The notes under the pieces are model-generated. The model was not told the DNA's origin and searched no databases. It saw nothing but the letters and a program-made list of their open reading frames with translations. Both the position numbers and the translations under genes were made by a program. DNA of 7,284 nt from Nitrospirota bacterium (GTDB lineage: Bacteria; Nitrospinota; Nitrospinia; Nitrospinales; VA-1): contig QJWD01000309.1 in assembly GCA_003235465.1 (NCBI GenBank), positions 1 through 7,284 of the forward strand, written 5' to 3'. Positions 1 to 5,690 of the stretch are shown here, in pieces; positions within the stretch are counted from its first letter, which is position 1; each line of letters starts with the position of its first letter.

Positions 1-556
1 CCTCGATCAGTTCGGGGAAACGCTGGACCATTTTGAGGACAGGGTCATCCACCGCCCGGACCAGGCCATGATCAACCGCATTCACGGGCTGAAGCGCGAC
101 CTCTTGCATTTAAGGCGCCTGGTCTGGCCGCTGCGCGACGCGGTCAACTCGCTGACGCGCGACAGGGAAGGCATCTCAGACACCACGCGCGTCTACCTGC
201 GCGACTGCTACGATCACGTGGTCCATATCATCGAAATTCTTGAATCGCACCGCGAACGGGGTTCGGACCTCATCAACATGTACCTCTCGAGCATCAGCAA
301 CAAGATGAACGAGGTGATGAAGGTGCTGACCATCATCGCCACGGTGTTCATGCCGCTGGGCGTGGTGACCGGCATCTACGGCATGAATTTCGACACCGGA
401 AAATCGCCGTACAACATGCCGGAACTCGGCTGGCGTTTCGGCTACCCCTTCGCCCTCGGCATGATGGTGGCCATCGCGGCGGGGTTCTTGTATTTTTTTA
501 AGACGCGAGGCTGGCTGGGCAACAACCGCAACAACGACCCCCCCACCGGGAAATAG
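1..556 (+). CDS. corA: CorA-family magnesium/cobalt transporter, C-terminal part (5' end outside window)
   Basis: CorA proteins form homopentameric inner-membrane channels for Mg2+ (also Co2+/Ni2+). The reading frame is open from base 2 to the TAG at 554-556, giving 184 codons, so the N-terminal part of the cytoplasmic funnel is missing at the window edge. The ATG at 68 is an internal methionine, not the start. Visible parts are the long helical stalk leading into the membrane, TM1 (about fragment residues 106-126) ending in the hallmark YGMNF (GMN at fragment 127-129, bases 380-388), a short periplasmic loop containing MPEL, and TM2 (about 147-166) followed by a basic cytoplasmic tail. The loop between GMNF and MPEL is a few residues longer than in E. 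coli CorA, as in many other bacteria. The gap to the following antiporter gene is 60 bp with no clear terminator, so co-transcription is likely. Confidence 0.95.
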   Translation, partial: LDQFGETLDHFEDRVIHRPDQAMINRIHGLKRDLLHLRRLVWPLRDAVNSLTRDREGISDTTRVYLRDCYDHVVHIIEILESHRERGSDLINMYLSSISNKMNEVMKVLTIIATVFMPLGVVTGIYGMNFDTGKSPYNMPELGWRFGYPFALGMMVAIAAGFLYFFKTRGWLGNNRNNDPPTGK

Positions 557-559
557 CGC

Positions 560-573
560 CGTTTTATAAAACG
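560..573. repeat. 14-bp perfect palindrome between corA and the antiporter gene
   Basis: Bases 560-573 read CGTTTTATAAAACG, identical to their reverse complement. The site is an AT-rich island in GC-rich surroundings, 4 bp after the corA stop. It has no loop, and the T-rich stretch after it is interrupted, so it does not look like a good rho-independent terminator. It could be a binding site for a dimeric regulator or simply part of an AT-rich promoter for the antiporter. Only the symmetry is seen; the function is unknown. Confidence 0.35.
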
Positions 574-616
574 AGATTATTTTACGCGTGGCCCGCGCGG
601 ATGCGAAAAGCGCTCT

Positions 617-1861
617 ATGAACGGACCGGAAACAGGCGAACTGCTGCTCTACCTCTCCCTGCTTTTCGCCCTGACGTACGTTCTCTCCGGCGTGCTCGAG
701 CGGGTCCGCATTCCGGGGATCCTCGCCGCGCTGCTCGTCGCCATGGCGGCGCACTACACGCCGATCGGCGCGGTTCTGTTGTCTCCCGCTTTCCAGCCGC
801 CGTTTGCCTTCCTCGCCGAACTCGGGGTTTTGTTCCTTCTCTTTTTCATCGGCCTGCAAATCGATTTCGGGGAGATGCGCCGCTCGAGCGGCGATATCAT
901 TCAGCTCACCGTGCTCAACACCGCCGTGCCCTTCCTGCTCGGAACCGCCGTCATGGTCGGCCTCGGTTACGGCTGGCTCATCGCCTTCATCGTCGGCCTC
1001 ACCTGCATGCCCACCGCCGAGGCGGTGATCGTGCCCATCCTGGATGAATTCAAGCTCCTGCACACGCGCGTCGGCCGCTTCATCGTCGGCACGGGGGTGC
1101 TGGACGATGTCATCGAAGTGTTTCTCGTCTCCTTCGTTTCGGTGTGGATCGGGCAAACGGCGGCCCGGGACGGGGGAGGCCTGGTGAAGCTCGCGGTCGG
1201 TTCGGCGGCTTTTATTCTGCTCGCGGGCCTGCTGTTCAGGGGCGGCCTCGACCTGATGAGCCGGTGGATGCCGAGGCGGCCCGCGAACCTGATGCTGCTC
1301 TCCATTCTCACCATGTTCGCCCTGGGTGGCCTGTCGGAGTACGTGGGCCTCGGCATGGTGGTGGGGGCGATCGTGGCGGGGGTGATCCTGCGGCCGCAGT
1401 TCGACAGGTTGAAAAAAGTCGGGGCCGAGGTGACCCACACCATCCAGTCCGGCAGCTACGGTTTCCTCGGGCTGGTGTTTTTCTTCTGGGTGGGGTTGAA
1501 TGCCGATTTGCAGGGCATCGTCCGGGAACCCCTGCTCGCCATCGTGTTATTTTTCGCGGCCTTTTTCGGCAAGCTCCTCGGCGTGTTCATCATGGTTCCC
1601 CTTGGCCGGTTGACAAGGGAGGAAGCCTGGGCCATCGGCATCGGCGTCAACGCGCGCCTGACCACGGAAATCATCGTCGTGCAACTGCTCTACAACGCGG
1701 GGCTGATCGACGTGCACCTGTTCACGGCGCTGCTTTCGGCGTCGTCCCTTTCCACCGTCCTCATTCCCTTGCTCTTTTCATTCCTGATGCGCCGCATGGG
1801 CGACCGGCTTAAAGTGAATTCCGAGGGGCCGCCCCCGCCAGACCAGGGAGGCGGGCGGTGA
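617..1861 (+). CDS. Cation:proton antiporter of the CPA2 (Na+/H+ exchanger, KefB/NapA-like) family
   Basis: A 414-residue integral membrane protein with about 12-13 hydrophobic segments, the usual size for a CPA2 transport domain without a C-terminal TrkA-N/RCK domain. Family signatures, in order: an N-terminal RIPGILAALL stretch; LGVLFLLFFIGLQIDF (about residues 69-84); the unwound-helix motif TAEAV (133-137); the ion-binding Asp pair in GVLDDV (D163, D164); GKLLG (lysine K319); and GIGVNARLTTEIIVV (341-355). By analogy with NhaA and NapA, a DD pair plus the conserved lysine suggests electrogenic Na+(or K+)/H+ exchange across the inner membrane. That is inferred, and the substrate cannot be read from sequence. 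The start at 617 is preferred because an ATG at 601 lies in another frame and no upstream in-frame start is seen. Its ribosome site is poor (GGA about 15 nt upstream), which would suit coupling to corA. It ends 20 bp from the convergent gene downstream. Confidence 0.92.
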   Translation: MNGPETGELLLYLSLLFALTYVLSGVLERVRIPGILAALLVAMAAHYTPIGAVLLSPAFQPPFAFLAELGVLFLLFFIGLQIDFGEMRRSSGDIIQLTVLNTAVPFLLGTAVMVGLGYGWLIAFIVGLTCMPTAEAVIVPILDEFKLLHTRVGRFIVGTGVLDDVIEVFLVSFVSVWIGQTAARDGGGLVKLAVGSAAFILLAGLLFRGGLDLMSRWMPRRPANLMLLSILTMFALGGLSEYVGLGMVVGAIVAGVILRPQFDRLKKVGAEVTHTIQSGSYGFLGLVFFFWVGLNADLQGIVREPLLAIVLFFAAFFGKLLGVFIMVPLGRLTREEAWAIGIGVNARLTTEIIVVQLLYNAGLIDVHLFTALLSASSLSTVLIPLLFSFLMRRMGDRLKVNSEGPPPPDQGGGR

Positions 1862-1881
1862 AAGCGCGCCCCGTTCGCGGC

Positions 1882-2502
1882 TCAGGGAAGGGTTCGCACC
1901 GCACGCACTCCGCCGTTGTTGCAAATTTCAAAGCGTCTTAGGTGCACATCGCCGTTGACGAAATAAACCGTCTTGGCGCAGCATTCGGTGAGTTCGGTGG
2001 TGCCGCAGTCGCTCGACCAGTACCAGTAGGCCGCGCCGTCGGCGAATTTCTTGTCGAGCGCCAGCGGGTTGTCGGGGTTATGGTCCCAGGCCATGACGTT
2101 GGCCTGGGTGTCGTCGTAGAGGGTGGCCAGTTCCTTGACGCTGGGAATTCTCCAGTCTCCGTGGTTGCCGGTTTTGAGCCCGGCGACATACGCGAGGGAT
2201 TCGGAAAAGGTCAGGCAGCGGCCGAGGTCGGCGTAGCTGTCTTTTTGCGCCCACATGAGCCTTGTATCGAGGTCGGTGAGGGTGCCGTCGCCGTTGTCCC
2301 TGAGGCGAATCTTCGACTCGCGCGATTCGATGGGCGGCGGCACATACTGGGGCGCCGCGTAGGGTTCCTCCAGCTTGCACGAGGGGTCGACGGCTGCGGC
2401 CGGGGCGGGAAGCGTAAGGGAGAGCAAAAGAAGAACGACCGGAAGCGAGCGGCAAACGCCGGTTCCTCCTGGTGGGCTCGCTGGCCGGCTGCAATCGATC
2501 AT
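1882..2502 (-). CDS. Secreted DUF1566 (Lcl_C domain) protein
   Basis: A 206-residue protein exported by a Sec-type signal peptide: hydrophobic core PVVLLLLSLTLPAPAAA (about 21-37), probable cleavage after the APAAA. The C-terminal ~140 residues are an Lcl_C/DUF1566 domain: DNGDGTLTD (69-77), a LMW motif (82-84), GDWRIPSVKEL (115-125), a YWYWSS stretch (159-164) and a terminal GGVRAVR. The domain is named after the C-terminal part of the Legionella collagen-like adhesin, which binds glycosaminoglycans; the role here is unknown. Mature-region cysteines are 42, 96, 166, 174, 175 and 194, suggesting disulfides in the periplasm or outside. Start choice: the frame stays open to an ATG at 2583, but the ATG at 2502 has a strong GGGGAGG site 4 nt upstream and lies downstream of a TATAAT box (2534-2539) that overlaps the intermediate ATG at 2535. 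It is not a lipoprotein: no lipobox precedes C42. Divergent from a homologous gene at 2732. Confidence 0.9.
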   Translation of the reverse strand: MIDCSRPASPPGGTGVCRSLPVVLLLLSLTLPAPAAAVDPSCKLEEPYAAPQYVPPPIESRESKIRLRDNGDGTLTDLDTRLMWAQKDSYADLGRCLTFSESLAYVAGLKTGNHGDWRIPSVKELATLYDDTQANVMAWDHNPDNPLALDKKFADGAAYWYWSSDCGTTELTECCAKTVYFVNGDVHLRRFEICNNGGVRAVRTLP

Positions 2503-2533
2503 TGCCCCTCCCCTGCTCGATCTGATCGCGGGC

Positions 2534-2562
2534 ATTATACACCGGAGCCCCCTCGCCGCGAA
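2534..2562 (-). promoter_or_regulatory. Probable sigma70 promoter of the secreted Lcl_C gene
   Basis: On the minus strand, bases 2539-2534 read TATAAT, a perfect -10 box. Seventeen bases upstream (2562-2557) is TTCGCG, a poor -35 match. Transcription would begin near 2527, giving a leader of about 25 nt that contains the GGGGAGG ribosome site (2507-2513) and the start at 2502. The -10 quality and its fit with the chosen start support it; the weak -35 suggests an activator or modest expression. Confidence 0.5.
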
Positions 2563-2731
2563 CCCTGTTTTTGCCCCGACCATAGCGGCGGCTGCCTAAT
2601 GCCGGGCCGGGCTCTGCAAAATTTTATTTCCACGCGAGCGGCATTGATATTATCATAGGCGACGGGTCTTGCTTTAAATCCGAAGAGCGCCCGCCACGCT
2701 AAATTTCTAACCCACGCTTCGATCAAGGATC

Positions 2732-3208
2732 ATGTCGGAAAGATTCACCAACAATGGGGACGGCACCCTCACCGACACCAAATACAACAAGATGTGGACC
2801 CGCGAAGACAGTTACCAGATGCGCGGCAAATGGTGCACCTGGAAGGGGGCGCATAAATTCGTCAACTGGCTGAACGAAAATAAGTTCGCCGGCTACGAGG
2901 ACTGGCGCGTGCCCACCAGCCAGGAATGCCGCAACCTGTACGACCACGAATGCAAAAACTCGGATGTGAACGGCGACATCGTCCACATCGATTACGAGTT
3001 TCCCGAGGGCTGCGGCTCCACCTACTGGTGCGTGGAGGAACAGGGCATCAACGGCATGGCCTATAACTTTTACAGCGACCGCGGCTACATGGTGAGGAAG
3101 AAAACCTCCGACGAAAGCCAGATGTCCTGCCGCGCCATCCGCTCCTCGGGCCCGGCGATTAAGACCATGGGCCGCCTGTCGGCCACCGGCCGCACCCGGC
3201 GCGAATAG
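2732..3208 (+). CDS. DUF1566 (Lcl_C domain) protein without signal peptide
   Basis: A 158-residue protein homologous to the product of the divergent gene. It has NNGDGTLTD (7-15), an MW motif (21-22), DSY (26-28), a cysteine (C35) aligning with C96 of the neighbour, a YEDWRVPTSQE stretch (55-65) matching GDWRIPSVKE, and GSTYW (95-99) matching the YWYW region. It begins directly with the Lcl_C domain, with no signal peptide or membrane span, so it is predicted cytoplasmic unless exported another way. Six cysteines (35, 66, 74, 94, 100, 133) are many for a small cytoplasmic protein. The C-terminal ~20 residues are basic (GRLSATGRTRRE end) and not part of the domain. The start ATG has AAGGA only 2 nt upstream (2725-2729), a tight spacing. 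The stop is 48 bp before alr and in the same frame as alr. Biochemical function is unknown. Confidence 0.87.
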   Translation: MSERFTNNGDGTLTDTKYNKMWTREDSYQMRGKWCTWKGAHKFVNWLNENKFAGYEDWRVPTSQECRNLYDHECKNSDVNGDIVHIDYEFPEGCGSTYWCVEEQGINGMAYNFYSDRGYMVRKKTSDESQMSCRAIRSSGPAIKTMGRLSATGRTRRE

Positions 3209-3256
3209 CCGCCGGCGAGAGCCCGCTTCTTCGCAGCGCCCAAAACCTCCACCTGG

Positions 3257-4408
3257 ATGCGCATGGCCTACCACCGCTCCACCTACGCAGAGATCGACCG
3301 CGAGGCCTTTCGCCACAACATCCGCATTCTCCGTTCGCGGGTCGGCGCCGATGTTAAGATCATGGCGGTGATCAAGGGCGACGCGTACGGACACGGCGCA
3401 AAGGCGCTGGCGCCGGCGGCCCTCGAAGCGGGGGCCGACAGCCTGGGCGTGGCGGTGCTGGAGGAAGCTATCGAGCTTAGGGATAGCGGCATCAACGCGC
3501 CCATCCTCATCCTCACCGGCGTCTTTCCCGACGAAATGGAAGATTTTCTCAGATACGATCTGGCCACGGTGATCGGCAGCGCCGACCTGGCGGGGGAACT
3601 GTCGCGCCAGGCGGCGCGGGCGGGCAAGAAAGCGAAGGTGCACCTCAAGGTCGACACCGGCATGGGCCGCCTCGGGCCGAGGCCCGAAGGGTTTTTGCAA
3701 CTGGTCCGGCACCTTGCCGCCGACAGCCAACTCGCCATCGAAGGCGTCTCCACTCATTTTTCCAGCGCCGACGAAGGCGACGCCGATTTCACTCGCGAAC
3801 AGCTCGCGCGCTTTCAGGGCGTGCTCGACGAACTGAAGGCCGCGGGCGTGACCGTGCCGCTCGCGCACGCCGCCAACTCCGCCGCCACCCTGAATTACAA
3901 AGCCAGCCACTTCGACATGGTGCGCCCCGGCATCATCCTCTACGGCGCCCTGCCCTCGCCTGACATGAAGCCCCGGGTCGATGGCTTTACGCTGGACGGC
4001 AAGGGCTTCCAGCCGGTGATGCACTGGAAGACGCGCGTCCTGCAGGTGGGCCGGCAGCCGGCGGGCTCGGCGATCAGCTACGGCCGCCGCTTCGTCACCC
4101 GGCGCGACAGCGTGATCGCCGCGCTTCCCATCGGCTACGCCGACGGCCTGCACCGCAACCTCTCGAACAAGATGAGCGTGCTAGTGCATGGCGAGCGGGC
4201 GAAACAGGTGGGAACCATCTGCATGGATCTTTCGCTGATCGACGTCACCGACATTCCCGGTGTGAAGGAAGGCGACGAGGTGGTGCTGTTCGGCAAACAG
4301 GGCGACGCGTATCTCAGCGTCGACGAGATGGCCGCCCACGGCGACACCCTCTCCTACGAGATCCTCTGCCACGTCGGCAAGCGCGTGCCGCGCGTGATCC
4401 GAAACTGA
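3257..4408 (+). CDS. alr: Alanine racemase
   Basis: A PLP-dependent enzyme of 383 residues (normal length) that interconverts L- and D-alanine in the cytoplasm, supplying D-Ala for peptidoglycan. The N-terminal alpha/beta barrel carries the PLP lysine K40 in VIKGDAYGHG, the K131 equivalent of the carbamylated lysine in HLKVDTGMGRLG, and R223 (HFDMVRPG), which contacts the PLP ring nitrogen in homologues. The C-terminal domain has the catalytic tyrosine Y275 (SAISYGRRF), GYADG (293-297) and ICMD (321-324). All key residues are present, so the enzyme should be active. The segment after PSP (about 235-254) is roughly 7 residues longer than in the Geobacillus enzyme. The start is uncertain: ATG 3257 lacks a Shine-Dalgarno, and its upstream bases even contain CCTCC. 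ATG 3263, two codons on, has GGA 5 nt upstream. Probably expressed with the Lcl_C gene 48 bp upstream. Convergent with pyrD. Confidence 0.97.
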   Translation: MRMAYHRSTYAEIDREAFRHNIRILRSRVGADVKIMAVIKGDAYGHGAKALAPAALEAGADSLGVAVLEEAIELRDSGINAPILILTGVFPDEMEDFLRYDLATVIGSADLAGELSRQAARAGKKAKVHLKVDTGMGRLGPRPEGFLQLVRHLAADSQLAIEGVSTHFSSADEGDADFTREQLARFQGVLDELKAAGVTVPLAHAANSAATLNYKASHFDMVRPGIILYGALPSPDMKPRVDGFTLDGKGFQPVMHWKTRVLQVGRQPAGSAISYGRRFVTRRDSVIAALPIGYADGLHRNLSNKMSVLVHGERAKQVGTICMDLSLIDVTDIPGVKEGDEVVLFGKQGDAYLSVDEMAAHGDTLSYEILCHVGKRVPRVIRN

Positions 4409-4457
4409 CCGCGCGCCTTAAAGCGCCCCCCTCTTCGGCCCAGGCATTCCGGCTAAT

Positions 4458-5357
4458 TTATCCGCGAAAAAGATCGGCGAAGGCGCTCACGCCCCGGCTC
4501 CGGCAGTGCCGTTCGAGGCCGTCGATGATTTTCATCGTCACCGCGGGGTCGATGAAGTTGGCCGTCCCCACCTGCACGGCGGCCGCGCCCGCGAGAAAAA
4601 ATTCCAGCGCGTCGTCGGCGCATTGGATACCGCCCAGCCCCAGAAGCGGGATGTTCACCGCCCGCGCGGCGCGCGCCACCATGGCGAGCGCGATAGGCTT
4701 GATGGCGGGGCCGGAGAGGCCGCCGGTCTGGTTGGCGAGGGTGGGCCGGCCGGTTTCCAGGTTCATGGCCATGCCGACCACGGTGTTGATGAGCGAGAGG
4801 GCATCGGCGCCGGCGGCCTCGGCGGCCTGGGCGATGGGCGCGATGTCGGCAACGTTGGGGGAAAGCTTGACGATGAGAAACTGATCGGTGGCGGCGCGCA
4901 CCGCCTCCACCACCTGGCGCACCGTTTCGGCGTCGGCGTTGAACTGCACGCCGCCTTTTTCCACGTTGGGGCAGGAGATGTTCATCTCCAGCGCGTCGAT
5001 GCGCTCGACAGGGGCCAGCGCGGCGGCCATCTGCCGGTACTCGTCGACGGTGTCGCCGAAGAAATTGACGATGATGCGGGTGTCGTAACCATGCAGGAGC
5101 GGCAGCTTCTCGCTGAGGAACTTATCCAGGCCGATGTTTTCCAGGCCGATGGCGTTCAGCATGCCCGAGGCGGTTTCCACCATGCGCGGCACCGCGTTGC
5201 CGATTTTTGGCTTTAGCGACAGGCCCTTGGTGGCGAAGCCGCCCAGCCGGTTGAGATCGACAAAGGGCAGGTACTCGAGACCGTAGCCGAAGGTGCCCGA
5301 GGCGGCGATCACCGGATTCTTGAGCTTGAGGCGGCCCAGTTTCACCGATAAGTCCAC
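4458..5357 (-). CDS. pyrD: Dihydroorotate dehydrogenase, class 1B catalytic subunit (PyrD/PyrDB)
   Basis: A 299-residue FMN enzyme that oxidises dihydroorotate to orotate, the fourth step of UMP synthesis. It has the normal class 1 length and TIM-barrel motifs: NPVIAASGTFGYG (14-26), the FATKGLS stretch with K44, GMLNAIGLEN (65-74), the catalytic-base cysteine C129 in MNISCPNVEKGG, K164 in VKLSPN, GGLSGPAIKP (212-221), GLGGI (240-244) and VGTANF (263-268). Cys as base and the CPNVEKGG context indicate class 1B, the type that normally works as a heterotetramer with PyrK (FAD, 2Fe-2S) and passes electrons to NAD+. No pyrK adjoins it here. It starts with GTG: GAGAGGA (5371-5365) sits 7 nt upstream of the codon at 5357-5355. 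The leader holds two overlapping hairpins (see 5376-5413). The gene is divergent from the SPOR gene and convergent with alr, with 49 bp and no clear terminator between. Confidence 0.97.
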   Translation of the reverse strand: MDLSVKLGRLKLKNPVIAASGTFGYGLEYLPFVDLNRLGGFATKGLSLKPKIGNAVPRMVETASGMLNAIGLENIGLDKFLSEKLPLLHGYDTRIIVNFFGDTVDEYRQMAAALAPVERIDALEMNISCPNVEKGGVQFNADAETVRQVVEAVRAATDQFLIVKLSPNVADIAPIAQAAEAAGADALSLINTVVGMAMNLETGRPTLANQTGGLSGPAIKPIALAMVARAARAVNIPLLGLGGIQCADDALEFFLAGAAAVQVGTANFIDPAVTMKIIDGLERHCRSRGVSAFADLFRG

Positions 5358-5375
5358 GCTTTTTTCCTCTCCCTT

Positions 5376-5413
5376 GGGACGGCTTTTCCCCCGCCTTCCC
5401 GGCTAACCCGGGA
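5376..5413 (-). promoter_or_regulatory. Two mutually exclusive hairpins in the pyrD leader
   Basis: On the pyrD message strand, hairpin 1 is a perfect 6-bp stem TCCCGG/CCGGGA (bases 5413-5408 with 5402-5397) around a 5-nt loop. Hairpin 2 pairs GGGA-x-GGC (5400-5393) with GCC-x-TCCC (5383-5376): 4+3 bp with one mismatch and a 9-nt loop. Both need bases 5397-5400, so they cannot form together. Hairpin 2 ends 5 nt before the ribosome site (5371-5365). No T-run follows either, so a terminator is unlikely; control of ribosome access is conceivable. The structures are read by eye only, and GC-rich leaders often fold by chance. Confidence 0.35.
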
Positions 5414-5440
5414 CGCAGCCGGAGGCCCGCGCATAACCGT

Positions 5441-5469
5441 CAATTTTTCAAAATATTAAGACAAAATTG
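5441..5469. promoter_or_regulatory. AT-rich dyad between pyrD and the SPOR gene (possible operator or UP element)
   Basis: CAATTTT (5441-5447) and AAAATTG (5463-5469) form a perfect 7-bp inverted repeat with a 15-bp AT-rich centre. It ends 15 bp before the -35 box of the plus-strand promoter and lies upstream of both divergent genes. It could be a regulator site, an AT-rich UP element or the core of the pyrD promoter: the minus strand has TAATAT at 5458-5453, but no matching -35. Function is not determinable from sequence. Confidence 0.35.
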
Positions 5470-5483
5470 TTGCTCCGGGACCA

Positions 5484-5512
5484 TTGACAGCCGACCGCTT
5501 GGCCGATATACT
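5484..5512 (+). promoter_or_regulatory. Near-consensus sigma70 promoter driving the SPOR-domain gene
   Basis: A perfect -35 TTGACA (5484-5489), exactly 17 bp of spacer and -10 TATACT (5507-5512, five of six consensus bases). This is the best promoter in the window. Transcription should start near 5519, leaving a leader of about 130 nt to ATG 5649 or about 170 nt to the preferred ATG 5691. AT-rich sequence lies upstream (5441-5470). Strong constitutive-type elements with a long leader suggest that any control acts after initiation. Confidence 0.75.
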
Positions 5513-5540
5513 TGTTGCAGCTAATAGGCTTTAAAAATCA

Positions 5541-5588
5541 ATGAGGTGCCGATCAATCCTAACATCGAACGGCAAAACTTTCCTCTAA
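5541..5588 (+). other. Possible 15-codon upstream ORF in the SPOR gene leader
   Basis: Within the predicted leader, an ATG at 5541 opens a 15-codon frame ending at TAA 5586-5588. No convincing Shine-Dalgarno precedes it, so it may not be translated. A second minimal ORF, ATG GAA TGA at 5644-5652, overlaps the ATG at 5649. Chance occurrence is quite possible; recorded because the leader is long and also contains hairpins. Confidence 0.15.
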
Positions 5589-5601
5589 AATCCCCCCTGC
5601 A

Positions 5602-5626
5602 CGCCGGTTTTTTTCGCCCCGGCGAA
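5602..5626 (+). promoter_or_regulatory. Hairpin-forming segment in the SPOR gene leader
   Basis: CGCCGG (5602-5607) can pair with CCGGCG (5619-5624) around an 11-nt loop containing seven T residues. Alternatively TTCGC (5613-5617) pairs with GCGAA (5622-5626) around CCCG. The two folds exclude each other. The T-run lies inside the loop, not after the stem, so this is not a standard terminator. It sits about 65 nt before the preferred start at 5691. Its role is inferred only from position. Confidence 0.3.
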
Positions 5627-5690
5627 GGGCTCACACAGGCGCGATGGAATGACGAACCTTCAAACCGCCGGCCAGCCCGGCCAAGGCCCC

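Noticed and set aside
176..1438. Long minus-strand open frame (420 codons) opposite corA and the antiporter
   Set aside because: Translation is low-complexity, His/Arg/Glu/Gly-rich with no domain. It lies opposite two clearly conserved genes and is a typical antisense frame in GC-rich DNA.
2644..2653. Possible promoter for the plus-strand Lcl_C gene (TTGATA or TATTAT)
   Set aside because: Neither reading has a partner box at acceptable spacing; the AT-rich patch alone is not enough to call a promoter.
1942..2658. Plus-strand open frame (238 codons) opposite the secreted Lcl_C gene
   Set aside because: It runs through the promoter and ribosome site of the minus-strand gene and shows no domain; a GC-rich shadow frame.
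2723..4153. Long minus-strand open frame (476 codons) opposite the second Lcl_C gene and alr
   Set aside because: It is antisense to alr, whose catalytic motifs are intact; the translated product is Ala/Gly/His/Val-rich without recognisable motifs.
4413..4426. Imperfect palindrome GCGC-CTTAAA-GCGC between alr and pyrD, considered as a bidirectional terminator
   Set aside because: The stem is 4 bp with a mismatch beyond it, and no T-run follows on either strand.
4506..5216. Plus-strand open frame (236 codons) opposite pyrD
   Set aside because: His/Gly/Asp-rich antisense translation; pyrD on the other strand carries all family motifs.
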